Of a stretch of DNA of 64,000 nt, positions 1 through 8,244 are shown one piece after another (within the stretch, counting starts at the first letter, position 1; each line of letters opens with the position of its first letter). Source of the DNA: Neisseria sicca (GTDB lineage Bacteria > Pseudomonadota > Gammaproteobacteria > Burkholderiales > Neisseriaceae); NCBI RefSeq assembly GCF_003044565.1, contig NZ_POXG01000002.1, forward strand, positions 248,001 to 312,000. The letters run 5' to 3'. The notes under the pieces are model-generated. The model made no database searches. It saw only the letters and a list, made by a program, of their open reading frames with translations, and was not told the origin of the DNA. Both the position numbers and the translations under genes were made by a program.

Positions 1-907
1 TCAGCGTTGCATCAAAGGTGCTGGCTTGAGGGGTGTGGTTGAAATCCATAGACACCAGCGGCAGCGTGTTGTAGCTCAATACGCCTTTCAGACGACCTTC
101 TTCCGCAGCGGCTTTCATCAGCGCGTTGATTTCTTCGACGCTGGTATCGCGCGCGGCTTGGAAGCTCAAATCGACAATGGAAACATTAACGGTCGGCACG
201 CGGATGGCGAGGCCGTCGAGTTTGCCTTTCAGCTCGGGCAATACCAAACCGACAGCTTTTGCCGCGCCGGTTTTGGTCGGAATCATGTTTTCCACACCGC
301 TGCGGGCGCGGCGCAAGTCTTTATGACGCACGTCGGTAACGGTTTGGTCGTTGGTCAAAGCGTGGATGGTGGTCATCACGCCTTTGACGATGCCGATGTT
401 TTCGTTCAACACTTTGGCAACGGGAGAGAGGCAGTTGGTGGTGCAGGAAGCGTTGGAGACGACGGTCATGTCGTCGGTAATTACATCGTCGTTCACACCG
501 TAAACAACCGTTGCGTCAACGTCGGCTTCGCCCGGTGCGGAAATCAGCACTTTTTTCGCGCCGCTTTCCAAATGCACGTTGGCTTTGGATTTGCTGGTGA
601 ACGAGCCAGTGCATTCCATCACCAAGTCCACGCCCAAGTCGCGCCATGGCAGTTCAGCGGGGTTGCGGGTGGAGAAAAATGGGATTTTGCGACCGTTAAT
701 GATGAGATGGGTTGCATCGTGGGAAATGTCGGCATTAAAGCGACCGTGAACGGTATCGAATTTGGTCAGATGGGCGTTGGTTTCGAGGCTGCCGCTGGCG
801 TTGACGGCGACAACTTCAAGTTGGTCTTGCAGGTTGTAATCGTAAATAGCGCGTAATACTTGGCGGCCGATGCGGCCATATCCGTTAATGGCAACTTTAA
901 TGCCCAT
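1..907 (-). CDS. gapA: glyceraldehyde-3-phosphate dehydrogenase, 3' end outside window
   Basis: Cytosolic GAPDH of glycolysis/gluconeogenesis, oxidising glyceraldehyde-3-phosphate to 1,3-bisphosphoglycerate. About 302 N-terminal residues are present; the C-terminus lies beyond base 1. The Rossmann start [19 protein letters not shown] and the active-site [12 protein letters not shown] are clear. The residue after the second strand, normally the Asp that selects NAD, is Ala ([12 protein letters not shown]), and the S-loop reads TNDQ...[10 protein letters not shown], as in GapB/plastid-type enzymes that accept NADP. Dual or NADP use is therefore inferred. The ATG at 907 is preceded by an AAGGAAGAAA ribosome site. 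The gene is divergent from znuA. Confidence 0.95.
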   Translation of the reverse strand, partial: MGIKVAINGYGRIGRQVLRAIYDYNLQDQLEVVAVNASGSLETNAHLTKFDTVHGRFNADISHDATHLIINGRKIPFFSTRNPAELPWRDLGVDLVMECTGSFTSKSKANVHLESGAKKVLISAPGEADVDATVVYGVNDDVITDDMTVVSNASCTTNCLSPVAKVLNENIGIVKGVMTTIHALTNDQTVTDVRHKDLRRARSGVENMIPTKTGAAKAVGLVLPELKGKLDGLAIRVPTVNVSIVDLSFQAARDTSVEEINALMKAAAEEGRLKGVLSYNTLPLVSMDFNHTPQASTFDATL

Positions 908-1410
908 GTTTTCTTCCTTTTTGGATGTAAGGTGGGGTTGTAAACTAATTCGGGCATTATTATAACAAAATTGTAGTGTGATGTAATTAACATTTTATCA
1001 AACAAAACCTGTTTAATTACATCTGCTTATTTTTATCTTGAAACCTCAAATTCCTATTTTGTTCCATCATTAATAAAATCACAAAATTTATATTTCAATT
1101 TTGTTTGAAATTTAAGCATTTAATCTTGGTTTTTCATTTCCTCGAAAAAGGAAAAAACCGCGCTTTTCTGATTTTATTTATTTAGAAAGGATAATCCCCA
1201 ATCCCAACCTGCTACATCGCGCAACAAAAATTCCTCGCCATTCCCCCTCTTTTATCTTAAAAATCAACAAATACCATCCCATATCCGATTTCATAACACA
1301 TTAATAAAACCCTGCCCTCTTCCTCAAACCTCCCGTTTTCAAGGTACAAAGCGCGTTCTCAACTGGGGGGCGGCTTGAAGATTCCGTCCTACTGTTTTAA
1401 AATAAAAAGA
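908..1410. other. AT-rich divergent intergenic region, gap / znuA
   Basis: About 500 bases with no supported reading frame. It must hold the promoters of the divergent gap and znuA genes. The centre is AT-rich with many A/T runs and no DUS. No riboswitch or repeat was recognised. Confidence 0.6.
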
Positions 1411-1425
1411 TGTTACGTTATATCA
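1411..1425. promoter_or_regulatory. putative Zur box before znuA
   Basis: TGTTACGTTATATCA agrees at 13 of 15 positions with the meningococcal Zur motif TGTTATDNHATAACA. It ends directly before the ribosome site of znuA (ggagag, near 1429), so Zur bound here would block the start of the message. The assignment rests on motif match and on the gene being a zinc-type binding protein. Confidence 0.55.
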
Positions 1426-1442
1426 ACTGGAGAGAGAAAAAC

Positions 1443-2342
1443 ATGAAACATTGGAAACTCGGCGTCATCGCTGCATTAATGTCCGGCGCAGTTTACGCAG
1501 CACCGATGAACGTCGTCACCAGCTTCAGCATTTTGGGCGACGTTACCAAACAAATCGGCGGTGACCGTGTTGCCGTGCAAAATTTGGTCGGTGCCAACCA
1601 AGACTCCCACGCCTACCACATGACCAGTGGCGACATCAAAAAAATCCGCGGTGCGAAATTAGTCCTGCTCAACGGCTTGGGTTTGGAAGCGGCTGATGTT
1701 CAGCGCGCCGTCAAACAAAGCAAAGTTCCCTTCGCCGAAGCAACCAAAGGCATACAGGCGCTTAAAGCCGAAGAAGGCGAACATCATCACGACCATGAAG
1801 GCCACCACCACGACCACGGCGAATTTGACCCGCACGTCTGGACCGACCCCGTCTTGATGACGACCTACGCCCAAAACGTCGCCAACGCCCTGATTCAGGC
1901 AGACCCCGAAGGCAAAGCCTATTACCAACAACGCTTGGGCAACTACCAAGTACAGCTGAAAAAACTGCACAGCGACGCTCAAGCTGCGTTTAACGCCGTT
2001 CCCGCTGCCAAGCGCAAAGTCCTGACCGGACACGATGCCTTCTCCTACATGGGCAAACGCTACAATATCGAGTTCATCGCCCCACAAGGCGTGAGCAGCG
2101 AAGCCGAACCGTCCGCCAAACAAGTGGCTTCCATCATCCGCCAAATCAAACGCGAAGGCATCAAAGCCGTGTTCACCGAAAACATCAAAGACACGCGCAT
2201 GGTTGACCGCATCGCCAAAGAAACCGGCGTCAACGTCAGCGGCAAGCTCTACTCCGACGCACTCGGCGGCGCACCTGCCAATACTTACATCGGCATGTAC
2301 CGCTACAACGTCAAAGTCTTGACTGATGCGATGAAAAAATAA
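1443..2342 (+). CDS. znuA: zinc/manganese ABC transporter substrate-binding protein
   Basis: Periplasmic metal-binding protein (cluster A-I, ZnuA/MntC type) that delivers Zn2+ to an ABC importer. The chosen ATG at 1443 has a good ribosome site and starts directly with a signal peptide, MKHWKLGVIAALMSGAVYA; an upstream in-frame ATG at 1410 would put extra residues before it and overlaps the Zur box. A His-rich loop (EHHHDHEGHHHDHGEFDPH, around residue 120) between the conserved NQDSHAYH and DPHVWTDP metal-ligand segments favours zinc. In this window it stands alone, without znuB/znuC permease and ATPase genes. A DUS hairpin follows. Confidence 0.92.
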   Translation: MKHWKLGVIAALMSGAVYAAPMNVVTSFSILGDVTKQIGGDRVAVQNLVGANQDSHAYHMTSGDIKKIRGAKLVLLNGLGLEAADVQRAVKQSKVPFAEATKGIQALKAEEGEHHHDHEGHHHDHGEFDPHVWTDPVLMTTYAQNVANALIQADPEGKAYYQQRLGNYQVQLKKLHSDAQAAFNAVPAAKRKVLTGHDAFSYMGKRYNIEFIAPQGVSSEAEPSAKQVASIIRQIKREGIKAVFTENIKDTRMVDRIAKETGVNVSGKLYSDALGGAPANTYIGMYRYNVKVLTDAMKK

Positions 2343-2373
2343 AACCGCTTGATACGCGCAAACTGAAAAACCC

Positions 2374-2432
2374 AAAGGTCGTCTGAAACCGGCTTGGCAA
2401 ACTAAGCCAAAACCCGTTTCAGACGACCTTTT
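2374..2432 (+). terminator. DUS inverted-pair terminator after znuA
   Basis: AAAGGTCGTCTGAAACC and its inverted copy GGTTT/CAGACGACCTTTT flank a short loop and end in T residues: a DUS hairpin doubling as terminator. Confidence 0.8.
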
Positions 2433-2496
2433 ATCATTCGTTTTGAAAGCGCCGCATCATTGTATATCGACAACGACCGCAGCATTGACACTCACT

Positions 2497-2715
2497 TTAC
2501 TCGTCGTCTTCCAATTCTTCTTGCGCACCTTTTTCGGCAAAATGACCCAGCAGCTAAATCAAAGCGCCGCCACCGGTAACACCTGCTTTAATCCACATTG
2601 CAGTATCTTCTCCCCAGTTATAAATCCATGCTAAAACTTTCGGCACAGCATTCATATAATTCAAACCGAACGCTAAAAGACCTAGGATAAACAAAGTGCT
2701 GCCAAAACTTTTCAT
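2497..2715 (-). pseudogene. small membrane-protein gene interrupted by an amber codon
   Basis: Translation from the ATG at 2715 gives MKSFGSTLFILGLLAFGLNY and continues as a hydrophobic small protein with W-rich segments (VLAWIYNWGEDTAMW) until TAG at 2554-2556, after residue 53. The same frame continues past the TAG for 18 codons, LLGHFAEKGAQEELEDDE, to a TAA at 2497. A single TGG to TAG change would explain this, giving an intact protein of about 72 residues with an acidic tail. A strong AAAGGA ribosome site precedes the ATG. It may be a recent pseudogene or a genuinely truncated 53-residue protein. Function unknown. Confidence 0.6.
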
Positions 2716-3178
2716 GAAGATTCCTTTCGATGAAAATCAGAGGGTTATAGGAAATACAACTTGTTAAAAAGATTACTTTCTACTGAATACAAATGTAAAA
2801 CGATATCATTATAATCGAAATAAATTAAAAAATATATTTTTAAACAAAATAAATACTTGATAACGTTATTAATTTTTTACATCCAAGAACGATGGACGCT
2901 CCTCTTCAAAAGAAGGGGCGTCTGAAAAGCCTTAAATCCTGTTTTCAGACGACCCATACTCCCTCATCTTCCCCAAACTGCCTGAAATACAGCTAAAAAT
3001 CCGTTTTTCCCACTTGCCAAGCCTGTTAAATTTTTTTACGATACAGCCATAGATTGTAAACAAAGGCCACAAGCCGACTGTTTTTTTCAGACGACATTAC
3101 CCCTGTCAGACCTCATTTCTATAACCGTAAGCCGCCAAGCGGCTGTTTTCATACCACATCAAAGCAAGAGGTATCAAC
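2716..3178. other. AT-rich intergenic region with DUS
   Basis: Gene-free stretch. The left part is very AT-rich. A DUS-like hairpin (CGTCTGAAAA with TTTTCAGACG, 2919-2951) and a single DUS-like copy near 3087-3098 are the only structures seen. The promoter of the following transporter should lie here. Confidence 0.6.
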
Positions 3179-4714
3179 GTGTCTGATTCCAAAACAAACG
3201 AACGCGCGACGTTTAGCAACCGCCGCGCGTTTATGGTTGCCGCTATCGGCTCTGCCGTCGGCCTGGGCAACATTTGGCGTTTCCCCTACATCGCCTTCGA
3301 AAACGGCGGCGGTGCGTTCCTCCTACCCTATCTGGTCGCGCTCTTGACCGCCGGCATCCCGCTGCTGCTGCTCGACTACGCCATCGGCCACCGCTACCGC
3401 GGCTCCGCTCCGCTAGCTTTCCGCCGACTCGGCCGCTGGTTCGAGCCTGTGGGCTGGTGGAACGTGATGACCAACGTCATCATCTGTATCTACTACGCAG
3501 TCATCATCGGCTGGTCGGCAAGCTATGCCTACTACTCGCTGAACGCCGCATGGGGCGCGGATCCTCAGGCGTTTTTCTTTAAAGACTTTTTGAACATGGC
3601 AGGTCCTGAAGCTTTGGGCTTGGATTTTGTCGGCAAAGTCGTTGGCCCGCTGATCGGCGTATGGCTGTTTACCTGCATCATCATGGCTTTGGGCGTACAA
3701 AAAGGCGTGGCAGGCGCATCTTCGTTTTTCATGCCGCTGCTGTTGATTATGTTCATCATCATGGTCGGCATCTCGCTGACGCTGCCGGGCGCGGCTAAGG
3801 GCTTGGACGCGCTGTTTACGCCCGACTGGTCGAAACTTTCCGATCCTAGAGTCTGGGTTGCCGCATACGGTCAGATTTTCTTCTCGCTCTCCATCTGCTT
3901 CGGCATCATGGTGACTTACTCTTCCTACCTGAAGAAAAAAACCGACTTGGGCGGTACCGGCTTGGTTGTCGGCTTTGCCAACAGCAGCTTTGAATTGCTC
4001 GCCGGTATCGGCGTATTCGCCGCGCTGGGCTTTATAGCACAAGCCAATGGACAAGCCGTCAGTCAAGTTGCTTCCAGCGGCATCGGTTTGGCTTTCATCG
4101 CCTTCCCGACCATCATCAACCAAGCTCCGATGGGGGCGCTGATCGGCGTATTGTTCTTCGGTTCTCTGGTATTCGCAGGCATTACCTCGATGATTTCCAT
4201 CGTTGAGGTCATCGTCGCCGCCATTCAGGACAAATTGAACATCGGCCGCGTCAACGCTACCCTGCTTGTCTGCATTCCGATGGGCATTATCTCCACCCTG
4301 CTCTTCGGCACGACCACCGGCCTGCCCGTTTTGGACGTATTGGACAAATTCGTCAACACCTACGGCATCGTCGCCGCCGGCTTCGTCTATGTTTTGGCCA
4401 TCATCGCCCTGCGCAAACTGCCCGAACTGCGCAACCACCTGAACGCGCTCTCCTCCGTCCGCGTCGGCGCGATTTGGACTGCCTGCGTCATCTTTACCGT
4501 CGCCATGCTCGGCTATATGTTGTACCAAGACACAATCGGCCTGCTTAAAGAAAACTACTCAAAATATCCCAGCGATTTCCTCAATATCTTCGGCTGGGGC
4601 ATGTCGATCGGTCTGATTGTCATCGCCGTGTTGCTGTCGCTTCTGCCTTGGAAACATGGTCAAAACTTCAACGTCAAAGACGAACACGAACATGAACAAG
4701 GAGACAAAGAATGA
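3179..4714 (+). CDS. sodium-dependent amino-acid transporter, NSS (SNF) family, MetP-like
   Basis: Inner-membrane Na+-coupled symporter of the neurotransmitter:sodium symporter family, 511 residues with about 11-12 membrane helices. The family signature of helix 1, [16 protein letters not shown] followed by [12 protein letters not shown], is intact and holds the Na+ and substrate sites. The start is GTG at 3179 with AGAGGT upstream; the next in-frame ATG would remove part of the N-terminus before the Arg-rich lead. The tail is His/Glu-rich ([11 protein letters not shown]). It overlaps by four bases (ATGA) the tiny downstream gene, which fits a MetP-MetS pair importing methionine or alanine; the substrate is inferred. 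Confidence 0.9.
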   Translation: MSDSKTNERATFSNRRAFMVAAIGSAVGLGNIWRFPYIAFENGGGAFLLPYLVALLTAGIPLLLLDYAIGHRYRGSAPLAFRRLGRWFEPVGWWNVMTNVIICIYYAVIIGWSASYAYYSLNAAWGADPQAFFFKDFLNMAGPEALGLDFVGKVVGPLIGVWLFTCIIMALGVQKGVAGASSFFMPLLLIMFIIMVGISLTLPGAAKGLDALFTPDWSKLSDPRVWVAAYGQIFFSLSICFGIMVTYSSYLKKKTDLGGTGLVVGFANSSFELLAGIGVFAALGFIAQANGQAVSQVASSGIGLAFIAFPTIINQAPMGALIGVLFFGSLVFAGITSMISIVEVIVAAIQDKLNIGRVNATLLVCIPMGIISTLLFGTTTGLPVLDVLDKFVNTYGIVAAGFVYVLAIIALRKLPELRNHLNALSSVRVGAIWTACVIFTVAMLGYMLYQDTIGLLKENYSKYPSDFLNIFGWGMSIGLIVIAVLLSLLPWKHGQNFNVKDEHEHEQGDKE

Positions 4715-4803
4715 GTACTTCAGCCATCATCATGATGATTATCGCACTCGTCGTCATCTGGGGCGGATTCATTCTGTCCGTATGGCGGCTGCCTGAAGAA
4801 TAG
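4711..4803 (+). CDS. MetS-like small subunit of NSS transporter
   Basis: A 30-residue protein, [20 protein letters not shown] then [10 protein letters not shown], forming one membrane helix with a short acidic end. Its ATG overlaps the stop of the transporter (ATGA), and an AAGGAGA ribosome site lies inside the transporter tail. This size, sequence style and position match the MetS family, the small partner required by MetP-type NSS transporters. The coupling is direct translational. The specific substrate cannot be read from sequence. Confidence 0.85.
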   Translation: MSTSAIIMMIIALVVIWGGFILSVWRLPEE

Positions 4804-4852
4804 GCTTTTTCCAACAAGTGTTGCAGACACCGCACAGGTCGTCTGAAACCCA

Positions 4853-4890
4853 AACGCCCCGAAACCGCATACCGGCTTCGGGGCGTTTTG
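4853..4890 (+). terminator. rho-independent terminator of the transporter operon
   Basis: AACGCCCCGAA (4853-4863) pairs with TTCGGGGCGTT (4877-4887), followed by TTG. A single DUS lies just upstream at about 4837. Confidence 0.85.
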
Positions 4891-5063
4891 TTACCGCCAA
4901 ATCCAAGACAGATAAGGCTTTCCATCTATCAGCCGAGTAACCGTACCGCACAAAAGCAACATTTGTTTACGCTAATTTTCCACAGGCGGGCGAAGGTAAA
5001 CAAAGGGCTGATTATAATGAAAATAACTCCGGCATCTGCCGTGTTTCACGAAAGGAAGAAACA

Positions 5064-5498
5064 ATGACCATGAAACCACTTATGGCGGTATTGCTCGCCG
5101 CCAGCCTCAGCCTCCCCGCCATCCACGCGGAAGCGCGAGGCACGGCAAACCAGAAAAAAGCCACCCTCGCCGGCGCGGCAGCAGGCGCAGCCTTGGGCGG
5201 TCTGTTGGGCAACGACGGACAAAGCGCAATCATCGGCGCAGTGGCAGGTGGTTTGGCAGGCAACGCCTATGCCTACCGTAATAAAAAATTGAATCAAAAA
5301 GACAGAGAGAGATACGAAGACCGTTATCGCGACTACGACTACTACCACTACGACCGTGATGACGACTACTACTACGGTCGTGATCGCGATGACTACGACG
5401 ATTACTACCGTTATGAGAAACGTTACAAAAAAAACAAACATTACTATCGCAAATACCGCGACTGGGACGATGATTACTATGATTACGACGACGATTAA
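5064..5498 (+). CDS. secreted glycine-zipper protein with Tyr/Asp-rich tail
   Basis: 144-residue exported protein. A signal peptide (residues 1-25, ending HAEA) is followed by a glycine zipper (LAGAAAGAALGGLLG and AIIGAVAGGLAGNA, about 34-72), as in Rick_17kDa/YMGG outer-membrane or periplasmic proteins that insert into or oligomerise on membranes. The last 65 residues are almost only Asp, Tyr, Arg and Lys. Such a tail may bind cations or stick to surfaces, but no function is known to me. Starts at 5064 or the ATG two codons later; AAAGGAAG is upstream. Monocistronic. Confidence 0.75.
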   Translation: MTMKPLMAVLLAASLSLPAIHAEARGTANQKKATLAGAAAGAALGGLLGNDGQSAIIGAVAGGLAGNAYAYRNKKLNQKDRERYEDRYRDYDYYHYDRDDDYYYGRDRDDYDDYYRYEKRYKKNKHYYRKYRDWDDDYYDYDDD

Positions 5499-5522
5499 AC
5501 CCATCGTCTGAATATCTGAACG

Positions 5523-5601
5523 AAAGGTCGTCTGAAAACCTGAAACAAGGTTAAAACACCTTCAAATCTCGGCTATGTCCAAGCCGTTTTCAGACGACCT
5601 T
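5523..5601 (+). terminator. inverted DUS pair with long loop
   Basis: AAAGGTCGTCTGAAAAC and GTTTTCAGACGACCTT are separated by about 45 bases, behind the glycine-zipper gene. Confidence 0.55.
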
Positions 5602-5659
5602 AGATTCGGATTTCAAGTGCAGCACTAGCGCACTAGCGGTTGAAGCCGATTCAAAAATA

Positions 5660-5694
5660 AAACACTTGGCGTTTCATAGCCAAGTGTTTTTTCT
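5660..5694. terminator. hairpin with T-run, no obvious gene attached
   Basis: AACACTTGGC (5661-5670) pairs with GCCAAGTGTT (5679-5688) and is followed by TTTTCTT. It reads as a terminator on the + strand, but no intact + strand gene lies directly before it. Confidence 0.6.
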
Positions 5695-5810
5695 TGGTCG
5701 GCAGTTCACCTCATCTTGAACCCTGCGTCTCTCCCGATTACTCATGTTTCGGAAATCGGTTGGTTTAGTGAAGTATTGTCGGATGATTCACTATGCACCT
5801 TTGTGTGTAA

Positions 5811-5912
5811 CTAATGGCAATCTTTCTTGCAGGAAGGGTCGTATGCTAGCGCATACTGACCTTTTTCGGTGATGGAAAGTTGCACGTCAAACCCAAATCC
5901 GCTAGGCATCAT
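5811..5912 (-). pseudogene. 33-residue ORF, probably a gene remnant
   Basis: The frame from ATG at 5912 (or 5909) encodes MMPSGFGFDVQLSITEKGQY, then ALAYDPSCKKDCH and TAG at 5811. It reads like the folded C-terminal end of a larger protein, with a Cys-rich finish, but the frame is closed by TAG shortly upstream and the ribosome site is weak. I do not recognise the family. It sits in about 500 bases of otherwise non-coding, relic-like sequence between two DUS-bearing gene blocks. Confidence 0.3.
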
Positions 5913-6015
5913 GCCTGCTGAATCATTCCTCACATACTAAGAAAAAATTTAGCTGACTAAATAAAATCTAACAATTATAATAAAAAATATTATTCCACTT
6001 AATAAAAGTTCAGCT

Positions 6016-7278
6016 ATGGATTATCAAAAAATCAGTCGCAAACTCGAAATTTTAGCCGATGCCGCCAAATATGATGTTTCCTGTTCATCAAGCGGAGGTA
6101 AGCGCGGCAACGACGGGCAAGGCTTGGGCAACTCTTCGCGTGCGGGCATCTGCCACAGTTTCACCGAAGACGGCCGCTGCGTATCGCTGCTGAAAATCCT
6201 GCTGACCAACCATTGCATCTACGACTGCGCTTATTGCGCTTCCCGCCGCAGCAACGACATCCCGCGCGCGGCGTTTACGGTCGATGAAGTGGTGGATTTG
6301 ACCATGAGCTTTTACCGGCGTAACTATATCGAAGGGCTGTTTTTGAGTTCCGGCATCTTCAAAAACGCTGACTACACCATGGAGCGCTTGGTGCGGATTG
6401 CTAAAAAACTGCGCGAAGAACATCGATTTAACGGCTACATCCATCTCAAAACCATTCCGAAAGCGTCTGCCGAAATCCTGCACGAAGCCGGACTGTATGC
6501 CGACCGCCTCAGTGTCAACATGGAAATCCCCACCGTTTCCGGCCTCAAGCTGCTCGCGCCCGAAAAAAACCACAGCGACATGACGCAGCCGATGGCGTTT
6601 GTCCGCAACGAAATCGTTTCCTTTGCCGACAGCCGCAAAACCATCAAATCCACGCCCAAGTTCGCCCCTGCCGGACAAAGTACGCAGTTCATTATCGGCG
6701 CTGCAGGCGAAACCGACCGTCAAATCATCCGCGCCGCAGGCGGGTTTTACCGCCATTACGGTCTCAAACGCGTGTATTACTCGGGCTATGTACCGGTATT
6801 AGAAGACAAACGCCTGCCGCCTTTATCGACGCAAGTGCCGCTGCGGCGCGAAAACCGGCTCTATCAGGCAGATTGGCTGATGCGTTTTTACGGTTTTTCC
6901 GATCATGAAATCTTAGACGAACAGCAACCTTTCCTCGACTTGGATTTCGACCCCAAGCTCGCTTGGGCGCTGCGCCACCGCGAATGGTTTCCCGTGCCGT
7001 TGCAACACGCGCCGCTTGAAACCATCTTGCGCGTACCCGGCATCGGCGTGAAGTCCGCCCGCAAAATCGTGCAGGCGCGCCGATTCCGCATAATCACCAT
7101 GGCACAACTGAGCAAAATGGGCGTGGCGCTAAACCGCGCACGCTATTTCATCACCCTGCCCGAACCCAACCGCTACGCCGACCTAATCGACAGCCCGCAA
7201 TTGCGCAGCCTGCTTTTGCAAAACACACGCTCCAAATTCAGCCAAAGCGATGCCGTGCAAACCGATTTGTTCGGCTGA
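6016..7278 (+). CDS. putative DNA modification/repair radical SAM protein
   Basis: 420-residue radical SAM enzyme of the family annotated as putative DNA modification/repair protein, found next to uracil-DNA-glycosylase-type proteins. The iron-sulfur motif is CIYDCAYC (Cys-x3-Cys-x2-Cys, near residue 70), with a further Cys (CSSSGGKRG) and GICHSF near the N-terminus. A helix-hairpin-helix DNA-binding segment (ILRVPGIGVKSARKI) lies near residue 340. The companion gene follows 19 bases later. Chemistry and substrate are not established; a role on DNA is inferred from the HhH motif and family context. Confidence 0.85.
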   Translation: MDYQKISRKLEILADAAKYDVSCSSSGGKRGNDGQGLGNSSRAGICHSFTEDGRCVSLLKILLTNHCIYDCAYCASRRSNDIPRAAFTVDEVVDLTMSFYRRNYIEGLFLSSGIFKNADYTMERLVRIAKKLREEHRFNGYIHLKTIPKASAEILHEAGLYADRLSVNMEIPTVSGLKLLAPEKNHSDMTQPMAFVRNEIVSFADSRKTIKSTPKFAPAGQSTQFIIGAAGETDRQIIRAAGGFYRHYGLKRVYYSGYVPVLEDKRLPPLSTQVPLRRENRLYQADWLMRFYGFSDHEILDEQQPFLDLDFDPKLAWALRHREWFPVPLQHAPLETILRVPGIGVKSARKIVQARRFRIITMAQLSKMGVALNRARYFITLPEPNRYADLIDSPQLRSLLLQNTRSKFSQSDAVQTDLFG

Positions 7279-7297
7279 TAACGAAAAGACCCACATT

Positions 7298-8068
7298 ATG
7301 CAAATCACTTTGCACTACGACGGCAGCTTCGACGGCCTGTTAAGCACCGTGTTTCATGTTTACGCCTGCAAATACGCTCCTGAAAACGTACACATTACCC
7401 ATGATGCGCAGGATACAGATTTATTCAGCCGCAGCGAAACTGTTGCCACCTCCCCCGAACGCGCCCACCGCGTTTTCAAGCGGCTCGAACAGCAAATCGG
7501 GCGCAGCGGCATGGTCAAACTACTGTATGGTTTTTTAATCGCCCTACCTGAGATGCCCGACACTTTTCTGCGCATTGTCAACCTGATGCTTGTCCGCCCG
7601 ATGCGCAAAGATGTGCTCTGCGATTACGGTCTTTACGATGTGATGCAATGGGCGCAATGGGTTAAAACCGTCGGACATGAAAAACACCGGATGGAAGCGT
7701 TTGTCCGTTTTGAAGAGCTGACAGATGGTCTGTATCTCGCGCGTATCGAACCTCAATACGATGTATTGCCCTTGATTGCACGCCATTTCCGCAACCGTTA
7801 TCCGCAACAGCAATGGGCAATATTCGATATGCAGCGCCTTTACGGCATCTTAAGCGGCCCAAACGGACTGCACGCAATCAACGGGCTGGAAGCCCACCGC
7901 ATCCAAACATCCTATGCCCCGAACGAACGCAGTTACCAAGCCCTTTGGCAGGACTATTTCAACAGCAGCAATATTCCATCCCGACGTAATCCCCGGTTGC
8001 ACCGCCAACAAATGCCGCAACGCTATTGGAAATACCTTACTGAAAAGCAACCTGCTGTTTTCGATTAA
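7298..8068 (+). CDS. DUF4130-type DNA metabolism protein, partner of the radical SAM protein
   Basis: 256 residues from the ATG at 7298, which begins the family N-terminus MQITLHYDGSFDGLLSTVF. The family (probable DNA metabolism protein linked to radical SAM) is often fused to a C-terminal uracil-DNA-glycosylase-like domain. This copy ends after about 256 residues with PQRYWKYLTEKQPAVFD and lacks that domain. RFEELTDGLYLARIEPQYDVLP and the C-terminal WQDYFNSSNIPSRRNPRLHR segment are typical. It is co-transcribed with the upstream gene. Exact function unknown. Confidence 0.8.
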   Translation: MQITLHYDGSFDGLLSTVFHVYACKYAPENVHITHDAQDTDLFSRSETVATSPERAHRVFKRLEQQIGRSGMVKLLYGFLIALPEMPDTFLRIVNLMLVRPMRKDVLCDYGLYDVMQWAQWVKTVGHEKHRMEAFVRFEELTDGLYLARIEPQYDVLPLIARHFRNRYPQQQWAIFDMQRLYGILSGPNGLHAINGLEAHRIQTSYAPNERSYQALWQDYFNSSNIPSRRNPRLHRQQMPQRYWKYLTEKQPAVFD

Positions 8069-8072
8069 AAAT

Positions 8073-8100
8073 ACCTGTCTGAAAACAGGTTCAGACAGGT
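8073..8100 (+). terminator. hairpin behind the radical SAM operon
   Basis: ACCTGTCTGA (8073-8082) pairs with TCAGACAGGT (8091-8100). There is no T-run, so termination may be weak. A DUS on the opposite strand follows near 8150. Confidence 0.5.
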
Positions 8101-8244
8101 ATCAGCCCGTTCATCACATAAAAGTCGCAATTTTGCCCAAACCCACCTTTTCAGACGACCCCTTTCCCCTCCCCTCAAATTTACCTTTTCCGTCCGCTTC
8201 GGTATCATACCGCCTGTCTGTTTATCCCCAACGGAATCCCGATT

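Larger units (their letters stand above)
5602..6015. other. gene-free relic-like stretch before the radical SAM gene
   Basis: Apart from the hairpin at 5660 and the short minus-strand ORF at 5811-5912, nothing coding is supported. The last 80 bases (5940-6015) are very AT-rich and probably contain the promoter of the radical SAM operon. Confidence 0.5.

Noticed and set aside
26..856. 276-residue + strand ORF at the window start
   Set aside because: Antisense of GAPDH; the minus strand has all catalytic motifs.
2443..2634. 63-residue + strand ORF
   Set aside because: Opposite strand of the amber-interrupted small membrane-protein gene, which has a ribosome site and sensible sequence.
3413..4528. 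371-residue minus-strand ORF over the NSS transporter
   Set aside because: Antisense shadow of a well-defined membrane protein; Asp/Gln/Arg-rich low-information sequence.
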